From NCBI RefSeq assembly GCF_004959855.1, contig NZ_SPNT01000007.1:186001-250000 (forward strand): a DNA stretch of 64,000 nt. Direction: 5' to 3'. The notes under the pieces are model-generated. The model saw only the letters and a program-made list of their open reading frames with translations. It searched no databases and was not told the DNA's origin. Within the stretch, counting starts at the first letter, position 1. Each line of letters opens with the position of its first letter. This stretch comes from Nitratireductor sp. XY-223. Lineage in GTDB: Bacteria > Pseudomonadota > Alphaproteobacteria > Rhizobiales > Rhizobiaceae. The position numbers were made by a program, and so were the translations under genes. Shown piece after piece: positions 18,556-27,959 of this stretch.

Positions 18556-19587
18556 ATGCCGAAACCCGAGCAGGAAAAACACAATCCGACCGTTCAGGAT
18601 GTCGCGCGGGCGGCCAATGTGTCGACCGCAACGGTGAGCCGCGCCCTTTCGGCGCCGGAGCGCGTTTCGGAAAAGGCCCGCGAGCGAGTCGCCGAGGCGG
18701 TCCGGCAGACCGGCTACGTCATCAACCACGCCGCGCGAAACCTGCGGCGCCAGGAGACCGGCACCATTGTCGCACTGGTCCCGGATATCGGAAACTCCCA
18801 TTTCTCGAACATCCTGAAGGGGATCGAAACGGTCTGCGCCGATCAGGACATCAAGGTGCTGATCGCCGATACCCGCAAGCCATCCATGTCGCGGTCCAAG
18901 CTGCAGGGCTATTTCAGCCAGAACAATTTCGACGGCATCGTCATCCTTGACGGGGACATCTCCATCTCGGAGATGCGCGCGGCGAACCTTGCCCTGCCGC
19001 CGGTCGTCACCGCCGGCGAGTGGAGCGACGACCCGACTGTTCCGATCTCCATCGTCGACAACCTGATGGGCGCCGGCCTCGCCGTTTCGCACCTGCTTGA
19101 ACTCGGGCACCGCGAGATCGGCCACGTGACCGGCCTGCTGACCCACAAGCCCGGCCGCGACCGGCTGGAAGGGTTTCAGAACGTGCTGGCGCGGGCCGAT
19201 ATCGATCCGGCAGGGGCCTGGGTGTTCACCGGCGACTATTCGCTGGAAACGGGCAAGAACGCCGCAGAGGCGTGGCTGAAACTGCGCGACCGGCCGAGCG
19301 CGGTGTTCTGCGCCAGCGACCGCAGCGCTTTCGGCTTCATTTCGACGTTGCACGAAGCCGGGGTGACGGTGCCCGACGACGTTTCGGTGGTCGGCTTCGA
19401 CGACATCGACATTGCCGCGCATTTCGTGCCGGCCCTCACCACGGTGCACCAGCCGCGCCGCGCGGTCGGCTCCTGCGCCGCGCGCCACCTTCTCGAGCTG
19501 ATCGAAGGCAACCAGCCGGACCTGGACATTGCGCCGCTCGATCCCTGGCTGGAGGTCCGTAAAAGCACCGCGCCGCCCGCCGGTTAG
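18556..19587 (+). CDS. LacI family transcriptional regulator
   Basis: TVQDVARAANVSTATVSRALSAPERVSEKARERV HTH; SVVGFDDIDIAAHFVPALTTVHQP effector-domain motif. Confidence 0.92.
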   Translation: MPKPEQEKHNPTVQDVARAANVSTATVSRALSAPERVSEKARERVAEAVRQTGYVINHAARNLRRQETGTIVALVPDIGNSHFSNILKGIETVCADQDIKVLIADTRKPSMSRSKLQGYFSQNNFDGIVILDGDISISEMRAANLALPPVVTAGEWSDDPTVPISIVDNLMGAGLAVSHLLELGHREIGHVTGLLTHKPGRDRLEGFQNVLARADIDPAGAWVFTGDYSLETGKNAAEAWLKLRDRPSAVFCASDRSAFGFISTLHEAGVTVPDDVSVVGFDDIDIAAHFVPALTTVHQPRRAVGSCAARHLLELIEGNQPDLDIAPLDPWLEVRKSTAPPAG

Positions 19588-19626
19588 AGCGGGCAGACCG
19601 GCAGGTCACCAATTCTTCCGGCCGGG

Positions 19627-20493
19627 CTAGGCGACCTTGTAGACCCGCCTGGCGTTTTCCCCGGCAATGCGGGCGGCCTCGTCCTCGGACAGGCCATCCA
19701 GGATCTTGCGGGTGACCGTGAGCCAGTCAGGCAACCCGTTGGCCAGGTTCACGACCGGCCAGTCGCTGCCCCACACGATGCGGTCTGCGCCAAAGGTCGC
19801 GAGGACATGATCCACATAGGGCCTGATCGTGTCGAGCGAGGCTTCGCCCGGCGCGCAATAGGCAAGGATCCCGGAAAGCTTGCAGGTCACGTTGGGCAGC
19901 GCGCCGAGCTTGGAGATGTGGGCGCGCCACGGATCGAGCCCCGCGCCGGCAATATCCGGCACGCCGCAATGGTTGAGCACGAGGCTCGTGTTGTCGCAGG
20001 CTTTTGCCAGCTCAAGGGCGATGGGCAACTGGGAGGCCAGAAAGCACATATCGAATACAAGATCGCGCCTGCCGATTTCACGGACGTTGCGACGGAAGCT
20101 CTCCGACTGAGACAATTCATCGGGCATCACGTGAAGAATGCGGCGAAAGCCGACGACATTGAGGTCACCGCACTCATCGAGCCAGGCTTCGTAGCCCTCG
20201 TCGGTCTCCGGCCGGCAGGAAGCGATCAGTCCGACGATGCGGCTTGACGGCTGCTTGGCACGCTCGGCGACAAATCGGGCTTCCGCCTGATAGTCCGCAT
20301 CATCGACACCGGTTTCCATGAAGATGGTCGCGCCGACACTCCCTTCGGCAAGTTCCTGATAGACTTCGAGCGGAAATGCATTGTCCGCTAGAGCAGGAAT
20401 GCCTGCGGTCCAGCCGTAACCGGCCACATCCGGATAAACGAGATGCTGATGTGTGTCGACAAGCGGTGTCATTGCGTTCCTCCCTAGAGCCAA
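19627..20493 (-). CDS. Amidohydrolase family protein, L-fuconolactonase-like (COG3618)
   Basis: VDTHQHLVYPD metal motif; GSDWPVVN near the C-terminus; sits in a deoxysugar operon. Confidence 0.85.
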   Translation of the reverse strand: MALGRNAMTPLVDTHQHLVYPDVAGYGWTAGIPALADNAFPLEVYQELAEGSVGATIFMETGVDDADYQAEARFVAERAKQPSSRIVGLIASCRPETDEGYEAWLDECGDLNVVGFRRILHVMPDELSQSESFRRNVREIGRRDLVFDMCFLASQLPIALELAKACDNTSLVLNHCGVPDIAGAGLDPWRAHISKLGALPNVTCKLSGILAYCAPGEASLDTIRPYVDHVLATFGADRIVWGSDWPVVNLANGLPDWLTVTRKILDGLSEDEAARIAGENARRVYKVA

Positions 20494-20499
20494 AAGCGC

Positions 20500-21345
20500 C
20501 TATTTGTCGTTGACGCACTCCTGCCTTTGCGTGCCAAGCCCTTCAATGCCGAGTTCGACGACGTCGCCGGCTTTCAGATAGGTTGGTGGCTTGAGGCCCA
20601 TTCCGACACCGGGCGGCGTTCCGGTGGAAATCACATCGCCGGGATGAAGGCTCATGAACCGGCTAAGGTAAGACACGACATGGGCAACGCCGTAGACCAT
20701 CGTGCGGGTCGACCCGTTCTGCCTGGTATCGCCGTTGACGGTCAGCCACATGGCGAGATCCTGCGGGTCGGCAATTTCGTCGCGGGTCACGAGCCACGGG
20801 CCGATCGGCCCGAAATTGTCGCAGGACTTGCCCTTGGTCCACTGGCCGGCGCGCTCGATCTGATAGGCCCGCTCCGACACGTCGTTGGTCAGGCAATAGC
20901 CGGCTACATAATCGAGTGCATCGACCTCGGAGACATGTTTTGCATGGCTGCCGATGACGACGGCGAGCTCCACCTCCCAGTCGGTCTTTTCGGAGCCGCG
21001 CGGGATGTGGATCGGATCGTTCGGTCCGCAGATCGCGCTCGTCGCCTTCATGAAGATCACCGGTTCGGGCGGCACGTCCATGCCGGCCTCCTCGGCATGG
21101 TCCGCATAGTTGAGCCCGATGCAGATGAACTTGCCGGTTCCCGCGACGCAGGGTCCGAGCCGACCCGGCGCGTCGACGGCCGGCAACGTCGCCGTATCGA
21201 GCCCGCGCAAGCGCGCCAGGCCGGTATCGGAAAGCGTCTCGCCGGCGATATCGTCCACGGCCGAGGACAGATCACGCACAACACCGTGAGCGTCCAGCAG
21301 GCCGGGTTTTTCCCGGCCGGTTTCTCCAAATCTCAAAAGCTTCAC
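20500..21345 (-). CDS. Fumarylacetoacetate hydrolase family (2,4-diketo-3-deoxy-L-fuconate/rhamnonate hydrolase-like)
   Basis: IGLNYADHAEEAGM, WEVELAVVIG, VISTGTPPGVGMG motifs. Confidence 0.88.
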   Translation of the reverse strand: MKLLRFGETGREKPGLLDAHGVVRDLSSAVDDIAGETLSDTGLARLRGLDTATLPAVDAPGRLGPCVAGTGKFICIGLNYADHAEEAGMDVPPEPVIFMKATSAICGPNDPIHIPRGSEKTDWEVELAVVIGSHAKHVSEVDALDYVAGYCLTNDVSERAYQIERAGQWTKGKSCDNFGPIGPWLVTRDEIADPQDLAMWLTVNGDTRQNGSTRTMVYGVAHVVSYLSRFMSLHPGDVISTGTPPGVGMGLKPPTYLKAGDVVELGIEGLGTQRQECVNDK

Positions 21346-21357
21346 TTTGTTCTCCTG

Positions 21358-22095
21358 TCAGACATTCGCCCAGCCACCGTCAATGACATGTGCCACGCCG
21401 GAGGTATAGGCGGATTCGTCAGAAGCAAGATAGACCGCCAGCGCGGCAATCTCCTCGGCCAACCCGATTCGGCCCATGGGCTGGCGCGCCACGAAGTCTG
21501 ACCTTGCCTTGTCATAGTCGCCGGTGTCGCGAAGGCGCTGCTCCAGCGACGGGGATTCCACCGTTCCCGGGCAGATCGCGTTGCAGCGGATATTGCTGCC
21601 GATGAAGTCGGCGGCGACCGACTTGGTCAGGCCGATGACCGCCGCCTTCGAGGCGCCATAGACGAAGCGATTGGGAGCGGCGATAACCGACGAGGCCACC
21701 GACGACATGTTGATGATGGAGCCGCCGCCATTTTCCAGCATGTCCGGCAGGAAACGCCGGATCATGCGGTACATGGCCTTGACGTTCAGATCGAACGAGA
21801 AGTCCCAATCATCCTCGTCGCAGTCGAGGATGGTTCCGTTGGCGACATAGCCGGCGCAGTTGAAAAGAACGTCCGGCGGGCCGGTTTTTTCGGCCGCCTG
21901 GTTGATGGATTGGGGATCGCGTACATCGAGCCGAAAGGCCTCGAGACCTTCGGCCTTCAATGCGGACAGGGCCTCTTCGTTGATGTCGGTGGCAAAAACA
22001 CGCGCGCCTTCGGTCTGCATAGCCAGCGCGGAGGCCCGTCCGATCCCCTGCCCCGCGGCCGTAACCAGTGCGGTCTTTCCGTCAAGTCTTCCCAT
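21358..22095 (-). CDS. SDR family oxidoreductase (2-keto-3-deoxy-L-fuconate dehydrogenase-like)
   Basis: TALVTAAGQGIGRASALAM; YGASKAAVIGLTKSVAADF; context with lactonase and FAH hydrolase. Confidence 0.85.
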   Translation of the reverse strand: MGRLDGKTALVTAAGQGIGRASALAMQTEGARVFATDINEEALSALKAEGLEAFRLDVRDPQSINQAAEKTGPPDVLFNCAGYVANGTILDCDEDDWDFSFDLNVKAMYRMIRRFLPDMLENGGGSIINMSSVASSVIAAPNRFVYGASKAAVIGLTKSVAADFIGSNIRCNAICPGTVESPSLEQRLRDTGDYDKARSDFVARQPMGRIGLAEEIAALAVYLASDESAYTSGVAHVIDGGWANV

Positions 22096-22104
22096 AAGCC
22101 CTCG

Positions 22105-23295
22105 CTAAACCGGTAAACAGGCCGGACCAATCGGCTCAAAACTCTTGTAGGTCAGAATGAATTCCGTGTGGCCGAGTGCCTCGGATTTCGTCTTTTCTCC
22201 CGAAGCGACGCCCAGGACAAGGTCGAATATGAGCGAACCCACGTCGTCGAGGCTCGCCTCGCCGGTCAGGATCCTGCCGGCATTCACGTCCATGTCCTCG
22301 CTCAGCCGCTCGTACATGGCCGGATTCGCGGCAATCTTGATAACCGGGGCAAGCGCCGATCCGACGACGGAGCCGCGTCCGGTCACGAACAGCGTGAGAT
22401 GCGCGCCGGAGGCCATCATCTCGACGATCTCGGCATTGTCGGAAATATTGGGGAAACCGAAGCGCACGTCGCCGTCCGGAACGATATCCATCAGATAGAG
22501 CCCGCCCCGGGGTGGCAGGTCGCCCGGTTTTATCAGACCCGATATCGGCGAACTGCCGGACTTGGCGTAGGCGCCCATCGATTTTTCCTCGATCGTCGAC
22601 AGGCCGCCGTCCGCATTGCCGGCGGCAAAGCTGCCATAGCCGAGCTCGGCGTAGTAGCGTGCCGCCTTGTGCACCGACCGGCGCAGTTCGTCCGCGAGTT
22701 CCGGGGTCGCGGCCCGGTCGGCCATGATCTCCTCGCAGCCGATCAGTTCGCCGGTTTCCTCGAATATACAGGTCGCGCCCTCGTGAACGAGCCGGTCGAA
22801 AGCACGCCCGACGGCCGGATTGCCCGATATGCCGCTGGTTCCGTCCGAACCGCCGCAGACGGTGGCGACGACAAGATCGCCGATGTCCATCGGCACGCGC
22901 TCTGCGCCTTCCAGGTCTTCAAGGGCCTGCGCGACCCATTCCCGGCCCTTTTCGATGGTTGCGCGCGTGCCGCCCTCGCGCTGGATGACCAGCGTGGACA
23001 CCGGCCGGCCGCTTTGCGAAATCGTCTTTTCAAGCTGGTAGCGATTGAAGCTCTCGCAGCCGAGCGACACGAGCAGAACCGCGCCCACATTGGGATGGGT
23101 GCACAGCCGTTCCATCATGTTCTGTGCGTATTCGTTGGGAAAACAGCCAGGAAAACCGATCAGATGCGCCTGTTCGAGGTGGGGATAGGCGATTTCCCGG
23201 GCGACATGGTGGGCGCATTCCACAAGATATGCGACCGCCACGACATTGCGGATCCCCTTGCGGCCATCGGCACGTTGAAAACCTGAAAACGTCAT
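22105..23295 (-). CDS. UxaA family hydrolase, C-terminal-type subunit (altronate/galactarate dehydratase-like)
   Basis: GFQRADGRKGIRNVVAVAYLVEC; GGSDGTSGISGNPAVGRAFDRLV. Confidence 0.88.
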   Translation of the reverse strand: MTFSGFQRADGRKGIRNVVAVAYLVECAHHVAREIAYPHLEQAHLIGFPGCFPNEYAQNMMERLCTHPNVGAVLLVSLGCESFNRYQLEKTISQSGRPVSTLVIQREGGTRATIEKGREWVAQALEDLEGAERVPMDIGDLVVATVCGGSDGTSGISGNPAVGRAFDRLVHEGATCIFEETGELIGCEEIMADRAATPELADELRRSVHKAARYYAELGYGSFAAGNADGGLSTIEEKSMGAYAKSGSSPISGLIKPGDLPPRGGLYLMDIVPDGDVRFGFPNISDNAEIVEMMASGAHLTLFVTGRGSVVGSALAPVIKIAANPAMYERLSEDMDVNAGRILTGEASLDDVGSLIFDLVLGVASGEKTKSEALGHTEFILTYKSFEPIGPACLPV

Positions 23296-23714
23296 CGGTC
23301 TTCTCCATTGCTTTCCCGCTCATTGTCCGCGCGCGCCGCGTCAAGGGAATGGGTGGGCGTGTAATCGCTCCTGATATTGTGCAGGTGAACATGGTCGCCG
23401 ACGGCGATATCGGCCGTCGCGGAGCCGATCGGAACACCGTATTTCAGGACCTTTTCGCCCGCTCCGATGGGGAGGAGTGCGATCTTGTGGCCCATGCCGA
23501 TGCGTATGTCGGTGACAATCGCATGGCCGCTGACCAGGAGCGTCTCACCGGCCGATATCGCCTCCCTGGCTACGGCCACATTGTCGCGCGGAGACAGGAT
23601 GAGCAGCCTGCTATCCGTTTTCAGCCGATCCGTAACCGTTTCAATCCTGCCCATTCGTCTACAGCCGTGCAATCGTGCAATTGTCGATAAAGTCCCAGTC
23701 AAGCGCAACGCCAA
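23292..23714 (-). CDS. UxaA family hydrolase, SAF-domain (N-terminal-type) subunit
   Basis: DNVAVAREAISAGETLL; GHKIALLPIGAGEKVLKYGVPIGSAT; HLHNI. Confidence 0.85.
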   Translation of the reverse strand: MALRLTGTLSTIARLHGCRRMGRIETVTDRLKTDSRLLILSPRDNVAVAREAISAGETLLVSGHAIVTDIRIGMGHKIALLPIGAGEKVLKYGVPIGSATADIAVGDHVHLHNIRSDYTPTHSLDAARADNERESNGEDR

Positions 23715-24771
23715 GGCCGGGTTCCGTCGGCATGCGCGCCATTCCGTCCTCGACCGGCAGCGGCTCGGCCAACCCGAATTCGAACTGCGGGATCGGCCAC
23801 AGCAACTCGAAATAGCTGTTGTTGCGCACCGCGCCGCACAGATGCAGATTGACCATTTCCAGCGGGTGGAAAATCGTCGTGTGCAGTTCGCAGTTCATGT
23901 GAAAGGCCTCGGCGAGGCGCGCCGTTTTCAGGGCGCCGGTGATACCGCCGGTCCAGGACACGTCGGCGCGCACCGCGTCGACCACGCGCGAGGAGATGCA
24001 CTCGGCCACGGAATAAGGATGCTTGGCGATGACTTCCGTTCCCACCACCGGCAGGTCGAGACGACGCGTCAGTTCCCGCAGGGCACTGAAATTCTCGTCC
24101 GGCAGGGGTTCTTCGAGCCAGAGATAGCCGAGCGCTTCCAGCTCGCGGCCGAACCGGACTGCCTCCTCGAGCGTATAAGCCGCCACCGGATCGGACATCA
24201 GCGCGAATCCGGGTCCGACCGCCTCCCGGACCGCCCGGTGTATCTCGATGTCCTCCTCGAGCGAACGTCCGGGCGGATGGATCTTGTAGGCACGCAAGCC
24301 GGCATCGCGAACGGTGCGCGCCTCTTCCTGATAGGCGGCGGCATCGGCAAGCACCAGGGACGAGGCATAGACCGGGATTTCGCCGCGCGCGCCGCCGATA
24401 TAGCGCCACAGCGGCTGCTCGGCCGCCATCGATCCCAGCAGCCAGAGGCAGCAGTCGAGGGGACCGTAAAGGTAGATCGGCAGATGGTGCCACCAGCGGT
24501 CGGCCGTGCGCCAGTCATGCCACATGGCCTCGCGATCCAGGGCGTTTCGCCCGGTCACGAACGGCCGCAGGGACGCGGCGGCCAGATGACCGGAACCCAG
24601 CGCCGAGCGCCCGGCAAAGCCGAACATGGACGCGGAAGGCCCTTCATCCGTTTTCACGGTGAATACCAGGAATTCCAGCCCCTCATGGGCAATGCCGTCA
24701 CGCGTGGCCTCACGCGCGATGACTGCCTGCTCGAAACGACAACAGCGGAGGTCGAGGCCGGTGATCCTCAT
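23659..24771 (-). CDS. Enolase-superfamily (mandelate racemase/muconate lactonizing enzyme) sugar-acid dehydratase
   Basis: Start refined to MRITGLDLRCC (24771); AYKIHPPG, ALMSDPVAAY, WLEEPLPDENF, PVVGTEV metal-ligand blocks. Confidence 0.85.
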   Translation of the reverse strand: MRITGLDLRCCRFEQAVIAREATRDGIAHEGLEFLVFTVKTDEGPSASMFGFAGRSALGSGHLAAASLRPFVTGRNALDREAMWHDWRTADRWWHHLPIYLYGPLDCCLWLLGSMAAEQPLWRYIGGARGEIPVYASSLVLADAAAYQEEARTVRDAGLRAYKIHPPGRSLEEDIEIHRAVREAVGPGFALMSDPVAAYTLEEAVRFGRELEALGYLWLEEPLPDENFSALRELTRRLDLPVVGTEVIAKHPYSVAECISSRVVDAVRADVSWTGGITGALKTARLAEAFHMNCELHTTIFHPLEMVNLHLCGAVRNNSYFELLWPIPQFEFGLAEPLPVEDGMARMPTEPGLGVALDWDFIDNCTIARL

Positions 24772-24773
24772 GG

Positions 24774-25424
24774 TCAGAACTTCCCGTGGCGCAGATAGGC
24801 CTGCTGGGGATCGACACCGTCGAGGATTGCCTTCCTGACGAGGTTTTCCGTCTGCATCGCTTCGACGGACTGTTCGAGGACTTCGTCCAGATGCTCGACC
24901 GGTATGCGCACCATGCCGTCCCGGTCGCCATGCAGCCAGTCGCCGGGGCGGATGAGCACATCGTCGAACATGATCTCCACATCGATGGCCTTCGGCAGCC
25001 AGGTGCCGACGATGTCGCGCGGCGTGTGGTGCGTGCGCCAACAGGGGAAGCCGAGCTTCAGAATGAAATTGGCGTCGCGCTGCGCACCGTCCAGGACGCA
25101 GCCGAGAACGCCCTTCCCGTGCAGGGTTTCGGCCGACAATTCGCCCATTTGCGCGACCAGATGGGTGTTCGGCTGTGCCGTCCAGATGTGACCGGTTCTG
25201 CATTTCGACAGCAAACCGGTCCACGCCAGCAGGGTTTCATGCGGGTCCGCGGTGTCGTCCATCCTTCCTTCGATGGTGAAGGCGGGACCGCACAGCGTCA
25301 TCTCGGGCTGCAGCGGCGCAATGCGCGGCGGCAGCGTGAAATTGCGCAGCCCGTTCGCCCGCATCACGTCATGGATGACGCCGGTATAGCACTGCCTGTA
25401 TTTTTCGATGCGCGGGTCAGTCAT
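24774..25424 (-). CDS. RraA family protein (demethylmenaquinone methyltransferase/aldolase-like fold)
   Basis: VIHDVMRANG, GVLGCVLDGAQRDA, GDRDGMVRIP. Confidence 0.82.
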   Translation of the reverse strand: MTDPRIEKYRQCYTGVIHDVMRANGLRNFTLPPRIAPLQPEMTLCGPAFTIEGRMDDTADPHETLLAWTGLLSKCRTGHIWTAQPNTHLVAQMGELSAETLHGKGVLGCVLDGAQRDANFILKLGFPCWRTHHTPRDIVGTWLPKAIDVEIMFDDVLIRPGDWLHGDRDGMVRIPVEHLDEVLEQSVEAMQTENLVRKAILDGVDPQQAYLRHGKF

Positions 25425-25746
25425 GATGGAACACTTCCTCCATCATCGCCCACCATTCACCGTCCTTGCGCGTCTCCAGCGGCACCTGGCACGGCATGCA
25501 CACGTCCCACCATTCCTGGGTCTTCGGATCGGCTGCCATGCGCGCGGCATCGGCCTCGAAATCGCTTCCGGTATATTCCCAGTAGCCGAACAGCAGGTTT
25601 TCCGGCTCCTTCAGGAATATCGAATAGTTGGTGATGTTGCATTCGCTGATCTTTGCGAGGATTTCCGGCCAGACGGCAGCATGAAGGCGCTTGTACTCGT
25701 CGATCCGGTCGGCGTTCAATCCGATGACCATTCCCATTCTCTGCAT
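25417..25746 (-). CDS. L-rhamnose/L-fucose mutarotase family protein (RhaM-like)
   Basis: MQRMGMVIGLNADRIDEYKRLHAAVWPEI...NYSIFL...YWEYTG...WWDVC...MMEEVFH. Confidence 0.9.
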   Translation of the reverse strand: MQRMGMVIGLNADRIDEYKRLHAAVWPEILAKISECNITNYSIFLKEPENLLFGYWEYTGSDFEADAARMAADPKTQEWWDVCMPCQVPLETRKDGEWWAMMEEVFHHD

Positions 25747-25749
25747 CGT

Positions 25750-26862
25750 CTATCCTCCGGTGTAAACGCGCTTCTCGCCCGCGGCCATCGCCGCAATCGC
25801 CGGCCAGTCCCAGTCGATCCCGATCCCCGGGGCCGAAGGCGGGCTTGCCCGTCCGCCCTTGATCTCGATGCGGGAAACGGTGATCTCGTCGAGCTGGGGG
25901 ATATATTCCAGGATCGGTGCATTGGGCACGGCGCAGACCAGGCTGACATGCAGTTCCATCAGGAAATGCGGGCAGACCGACACGTTGTATGCCTCCGCCA
26001 GGTGGGCCACCTTCAACCAGGGCGTTATGCCGCCGACCCGTGCGACATCGACCTGGACGATCGAGCAGGCGCCCTGTTGCAGATAGTCCTTGAACTGGCT
26101 GACCGAGTAGAGGCTCTCGCCGACGGCGATCGGCACGCGCGAGCGGCCCGCAAGGGCGGCGTGGGCGCCGATATCGTCGGCCGGCAACGGCTCCTCGAAC
26201 CAGCCGATATCGAGTTCGGCCAGCATGTCGGCGCGGCGCATCGCCTCCGACAACGAGAAGCACTGGTTGGCATCCGTCAGTATCCGGTACTCCTCGCCCA
26301 CCGCCTCGCGCACCGCCGTCAGGCGCGCGCGATCTTGTGCGGCCGACGGTTTGCCGACCTTGAACTTGGAGCCACTGAAACCCTGCTCGCGCATGGCGAT
26401 GGCGTCCTCCACCAGCGCTTCGGTCGCCAGTTGGAGCCAGCCGCCCTCGGTCGAATAAAGCGGCACCGAATGCTGTGCACCGCCGGCCATCCGCCATAGC
26501 GGTTGCGATGCCCGTTTGCAGCGCAGGTCCCACAGCGCCGTGTCGATGGCTGCGAGAGCGAGCGACGTGACGGCGCCGACCGCGGTCGCATGTGTCAGGA
26601 ACAGAAGATCGCGCCAGATCGCCTCGATCTCCTCCGCCTCGCGCCCGATCAGCGCGGGCAGCAGGGTTTCGCCGAGCAGGCTCATTACCGCGCCGCCGCC
26701 GGTGCCGATCGTGTAGCAATAGCCCGTCCCAGTGGCCCCGTCGGCATCGGTGATGGTCAGGATCGGCGTTTCCTGGCTGACAAAGGTCTGGATCGCATCC
26801 TTGCGAACCACCTTCGGCGCCAGGTCGACCATGACTAGTTCTGCCCTTTCGATCCGCGCCAT
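25750..26862 (-). CDS. Enolase-superfamily (mandelate racemase/MLE) enzyme
   Basis: SKFKVGKPS, ILTDANQCFS, WFEEPLPADD, IAVGESLYS motifs. Confidence 0.9.
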   Translation of the reverse strand: MARIERAELVMVDLAPKVVRKDAIQTFVSQETPILTITDADGATGTGYCYTIGTGGGAVMSLLGETLLPALIGREAEEIEAIWRDLLFLTHATAVGAVTSLALAAIDTALWDLRCKRASQPLWRMAGGAQHSVPLYSTEGGWLQLATEALVEDAIAMREQGFSGSKFKVGKPSAAQDRARLTAVREAVGEEYRILTDANQCFSLSEAMRRADMLAELDIGWFEEPLPADDIGAHAALAGRSRVPIAVGESLYSVSQFKDYLQQGACSIVQVDVARVGGITPWLKVAHLAEAYNVSVCPHFLMELHVSLVCAVPNAPILEYIPQLDEITVSRIEIKGGRASPPSAPGIGIDWDWPAIAAMAAGEKRVYTGG

Positions 26863-27959
26863 CAGCCGAGCCTCACGGATTTCTGCGTCTGCGCGTCGAA
26901 GAGATGGACCTTGTCGAGGGAGATGTTGAACGTCATCCGCTCACCCGGCGAAACGTCGCGCGGATCGAACATCTTGCCGAGCACCTCGCTGCCGTTGATG
27001 CGGGTGTAGAGGATCGTTTCCGTTCCGAGCAGTTCGGCAAGTTCGACGGTTAGCTCCACAGACGCCCTGTGGCCGTTTTCCGCGATGCCGTGCCCCTGGG
27101 GCGTCAGATCGTCGGGGCGCAGGCCGAAAACGACCTCCTGTCCTTCGCGCACATGGTTTTCCAGCCGCTCGGGGACCGGCAGGTGCGTGCCGTCGGACAG
27201 CCTGATTTTGTCGCCCGTGATCTGCGCGTCGATGAGGTTCATCGGCGGCGATCCGATGAAGCTGGCGACGAACGTGTTGAGCGGATGGTTGAACACCTCC
27301 ATGGGGGTTCCGACCTGTTCGATCCAGCCGTCCTTCATGACGACGATACGATCGGCAAGGGTCATCGCCTCGACCTGGTCGTGGGTGACGTAAACCACCG
27401 TCGTCTTGACCCTCTGGTGCAGCTTCTTGATCTCGGTGCGCATCTGCACCCGCAGTTTCGCGTCGAGATTGGAAAGCGGTTCGTCGAACAGGAAGGCCTC
27501 GGGGTGGCGGACGATGGCGCGGCCCATGGCAACGCGCTGGCGCTGTCCGCCGGAGAGTTCCGCCGGCGTGCGTTCGAGCAGTTCCTCCAGGCCGAGAATC
27601 TCGGCGGCTTCGCGGACCCGGTCGGCGACCACCGCTTCCGGCTGCTTGGCGATTTTAAGGCCGAAACCGAGATTCTCCCGTACGCTCATATGCGGGTAGA
27701 GCGCGTAGTTCTGGAACACCATCGAGATGTTGCGCTTGCGCGGCGGCAGCTCGTTGACCACCTGCGGGCCGATGGAGATCGTTCCGTCGGAAATCTCCTC
27801 AAGGCCCGCGATCATCCGCAACGTGGTCGACTTTCCGCAACCGGACGGGCCGACGAGCACGACGAATTCGTTGTGCGCAATGTCGAGGCCGATGCCGTGC
27901 ACGACCTCGAGCTGGCCGTATTTCTTGACAACGTTCTGTAGCTTGATTTCAGCCATCAA
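26862..27959 (-). CDS. Carbohydrate ABC transporter ATP-binding protein (UgpC/MalK type)
   Basis: VGPSGCGKSTTLRMIAGLE Walker A; LSGGQRQRVAMGRAIVR signature; TOBE-like C-terminus. Confidence 0.95.
   Translation of the reverse strand: MMAEIKLQNVVKKYGQLEVVHGIGLDIAHNEFVVLVGPSGCGKSTTLRMIAGLEEISDGTISIGPQVVNELPPRKRNISMVFQNYALYPHMSVRENLGFGLKIAKQPEAVVADRVREAAEILGLEELLERTPAELSGGQRQRVAMGRAIVRHPEAFLFDEPLSNLDAKLRVQMRTEIKKLHQRVKTTVVYVTHDQVEAMTLADRIVVMKDGWIEQVGTPMEVFNHPLNTFVASFIGSPPMNLIDAQITGDKIRLSDGTHLPVPERLENHVREGQEVVFGLRPDDLTPQGHGIAENGHRASVELTVELAELLGTETILYTRINGSEVLGKMFDPRDVSPGERMTFNISLDKVHLFDAQTQKSVRLG

Noticed and set aside
19579-19602. GCCGGT-N12-ACCGGC as a bidirectional terminator between the LacI gene and the lactonase gene
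   Set aside because: Only a 6-bp stem with a 12-nt loop and no U-tract on either strand; not strong enough to call.
23659-25224. Apparent 521-aa fusion ORF
   Set aside because: The N-terminal part is an out-of-frame read of the RraA-like gene. The enolase-superfamily CDS starts at 24771.
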